A stretch of DNA of 64,000 nucleotides from Burkholderia ubonensis (GTDB taxonomy: Bacteria > Pseudomonadota > Gammaproteobacteria > Burkholderiales > Burkholderiaceae). The notes below the pieces were generated by a model. The model was not told the DNA's origin. It saw only the letters and a program-made list of their open reading frames with translations, and searched no databases. The position numbers were made by a program, and so were the translations under genes. This document shows, one piece after another, positions 63,178 to 64,000 of this stretch. The first letter of the stretch is position 1; every line of letters starts with the position of its first letter. The stretch is from contig NZ_CADFEB010000005.1 in the NCBI RefSeq assembly GCF_902833085.1, positions 62,001 to 126,000 of the forward strand, read 5' to 3'.

Positions 63178-64000
63178 CGGTGGTGTCCTGGCATTGCCGC
63201 GGGTTGCCCAGTCGGGCCGCGGCCTGGTCGATCGTCAAGTGGCGCGCGAGCGGGGCGCCGAGGCCTGCTGCGCCTGCTGCATCGTCGCGCCGGTAAAGGT
63301 CGTAGCGCGCCGGCGCGACCGCGACGAGCGTGTGCTCCGCCGGGTGCGGCAGCGCGCAGTGGCGCTCGCAGCCGGTCAGGTGCACGAGGTGCGCGAGGTG
63401 CACGCCGCGCGCATGGCCGATGCGCGCGGCGAGCGCGAGCGCGTCGTGCTTCGTGTCGGCGCGCGCTTTCGCGCAGCCGGTGCTGCCCGCGCACGCGACG
63501 AGCTGCGCGAGCGGATGCGTCGGCTCGCACACGAGGCCGAGCGCGGCGAGCGCGTCGCGCAGCGCGGGCGCGTCACCGGCGGCGACGCCGTGGACGAACA
63601 CGCCTTGCCACGGCGTCATCGACAGCGTGCCGTCGCCATGGGTGTCCGCGAGCGCCGCCAACTGGTCGAGGCTTTCGGCGTCGAGACGGCCGAGCGCGAA
63701 TTGCGCGCCGACGCTGCAGCGCGCGGCGTCGCGCGACGCCTGCGCGCCGAAGCGCAGCGCGGGCGCCGACGGCGCGCGCCGCCATGCGGCGAGCGCGGGA
63801 TCGGCGGCAAGCGGAAACGGCAGATACGCCTGCGCGCGTTCGAGCAGCGCGCGTTCGCCGTGCGTCGCGAGCAGCGCGCGCATGCGCGTCGTGTCGGCCG
63901 GCGCGAGATCGAGGAACGCGAGCATCAGGGCGCGCACGAGCGCAACGGCGTCGCCGGGCGCGACGTCGGCGCACGCAGGGGCATCGTCGGCGGCGACGGG
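63170..64000 (-). CDS. cobG: Precorrin-3B synthase CobG, C-terminal part (5' end outside window)
   Basis: The frame is open to the right edge, so the gene begins outside; 276 residues are visible. It belongs to the nitrite/sulfite reductase-like group. A siroheme/[4Fe-4S]-type cysteine pattern is seen: CAGSTGCAKARADTKHDA, then LTGCERHCALP. CobG makes precorrin-3B with oxygen, which marks the aerobic (early-ring-contraction) B12 pathway, in agreement with CobN. It is the first visible gene of the cobG-H-I-J run. Confidence 0.9.
   Translation of the reverse strand, partial: PVAADDAPACADVAPGDAVALVRALMLAFLDLAPADTTRMRALLATHGERALLERAQAYLPFPLAADPALAAWRRAPSAPALRFGAQASRDAARCSVGAQFALGRLDAESLDQLAALADTHGDGTLSMTPWQGVFVHGVAAGDAPALRDALAALGLVCEPTHPLAQLVACAGSTGCAKARADTKHDALALAARIGHARGVHLAHLVHLTGCERHCALPHPAEHTLVAVAPARYDLYRRDDAAGAAGLGAPLARHLTIDQAAARLGNPRQCQDTTDA

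Overview
The window is about 70% GC with NNS codon use typical of Burkholderia. It carries a complete ornibactin siderophore locus, which points to the Burkholderia cepacia complex (chromosome 1 type context). No rRNA, tRNA, CRISPR array or intact insertion sequence was seen. All assignments come from reading motifs by eye; no database search was run.

1-31.7 kb, ornibactin locus. After the 3' end of an HAF-repeat surface protein come orbS (ECF sigma factor, Fur-type promoter), orbH-G-C-D-F-B (MbtH-like protein, hydroxylase, and ABC import and reduction of the ferric complex), a VOC-family gene on the other strand, and orbE (peptide exporter, minus strand). Divergent from orbE is orbI-J-K-pvdA-orbA-pvdF-orbL: two NRPSs, ornithine hydroxylase, formylase, two acyltransferases and the TonB-dependent receptor. 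Binding-pocket residues of the four adenylation domains, read by eye, fit the ornibactin peptide order: hydroxyornithine-like, Asp (exact or near-exact Asp code, followed by epimerase), Ser (exact code), hydroxyornithine-like. Three promoters match TAAA-N17-CGTC exactly (orbH, orbE, orbI), so OrbS control of the locus can be read from the sequence.

31.7-34.5 kb. Two toxin-antitoxin pairs (VapBC and ParDE types), each with a palindrome at its promoter, flank an M20 amidohydrolase gene.

34.6-46.5 kb, cobalamin region. Two divergent operons, cobA-cobE-cobO-cobB (minus) and nicT-cobW-cobN-chlI-chlD (plus), are each preceded by a cobalamin riboswitch. The two riboswitches face away from each other and share a 21-bp perfect inverted repeat. 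A further cobalamin block, cobG-cobH-cobI-cbiG/cobJ (minus), runs off the right edge at 60.1-64.0 kb.

46.5-52.0 kb, a lower-GC island. It holds a two-gene HEPN ribonuclease-like module, a tyrosine integrase remnant split over three frames with a stop at the catalytic Tyr codon, a long AT-rich gap, and a tandem pair of paralogous proteins of a family I do not recognise. This is the most likely place for an undescribed system.

52.0-60.1 kb. Ordinary chromosomal genes: a DUF1993 protein, a small phosphatase-like protein, several small hypotheticals, a CoA-transferase/acyl-CoA dehydrogenase/IclR regulator cluster, and a secreted GH18 chitinase with two chitin-binding modules.
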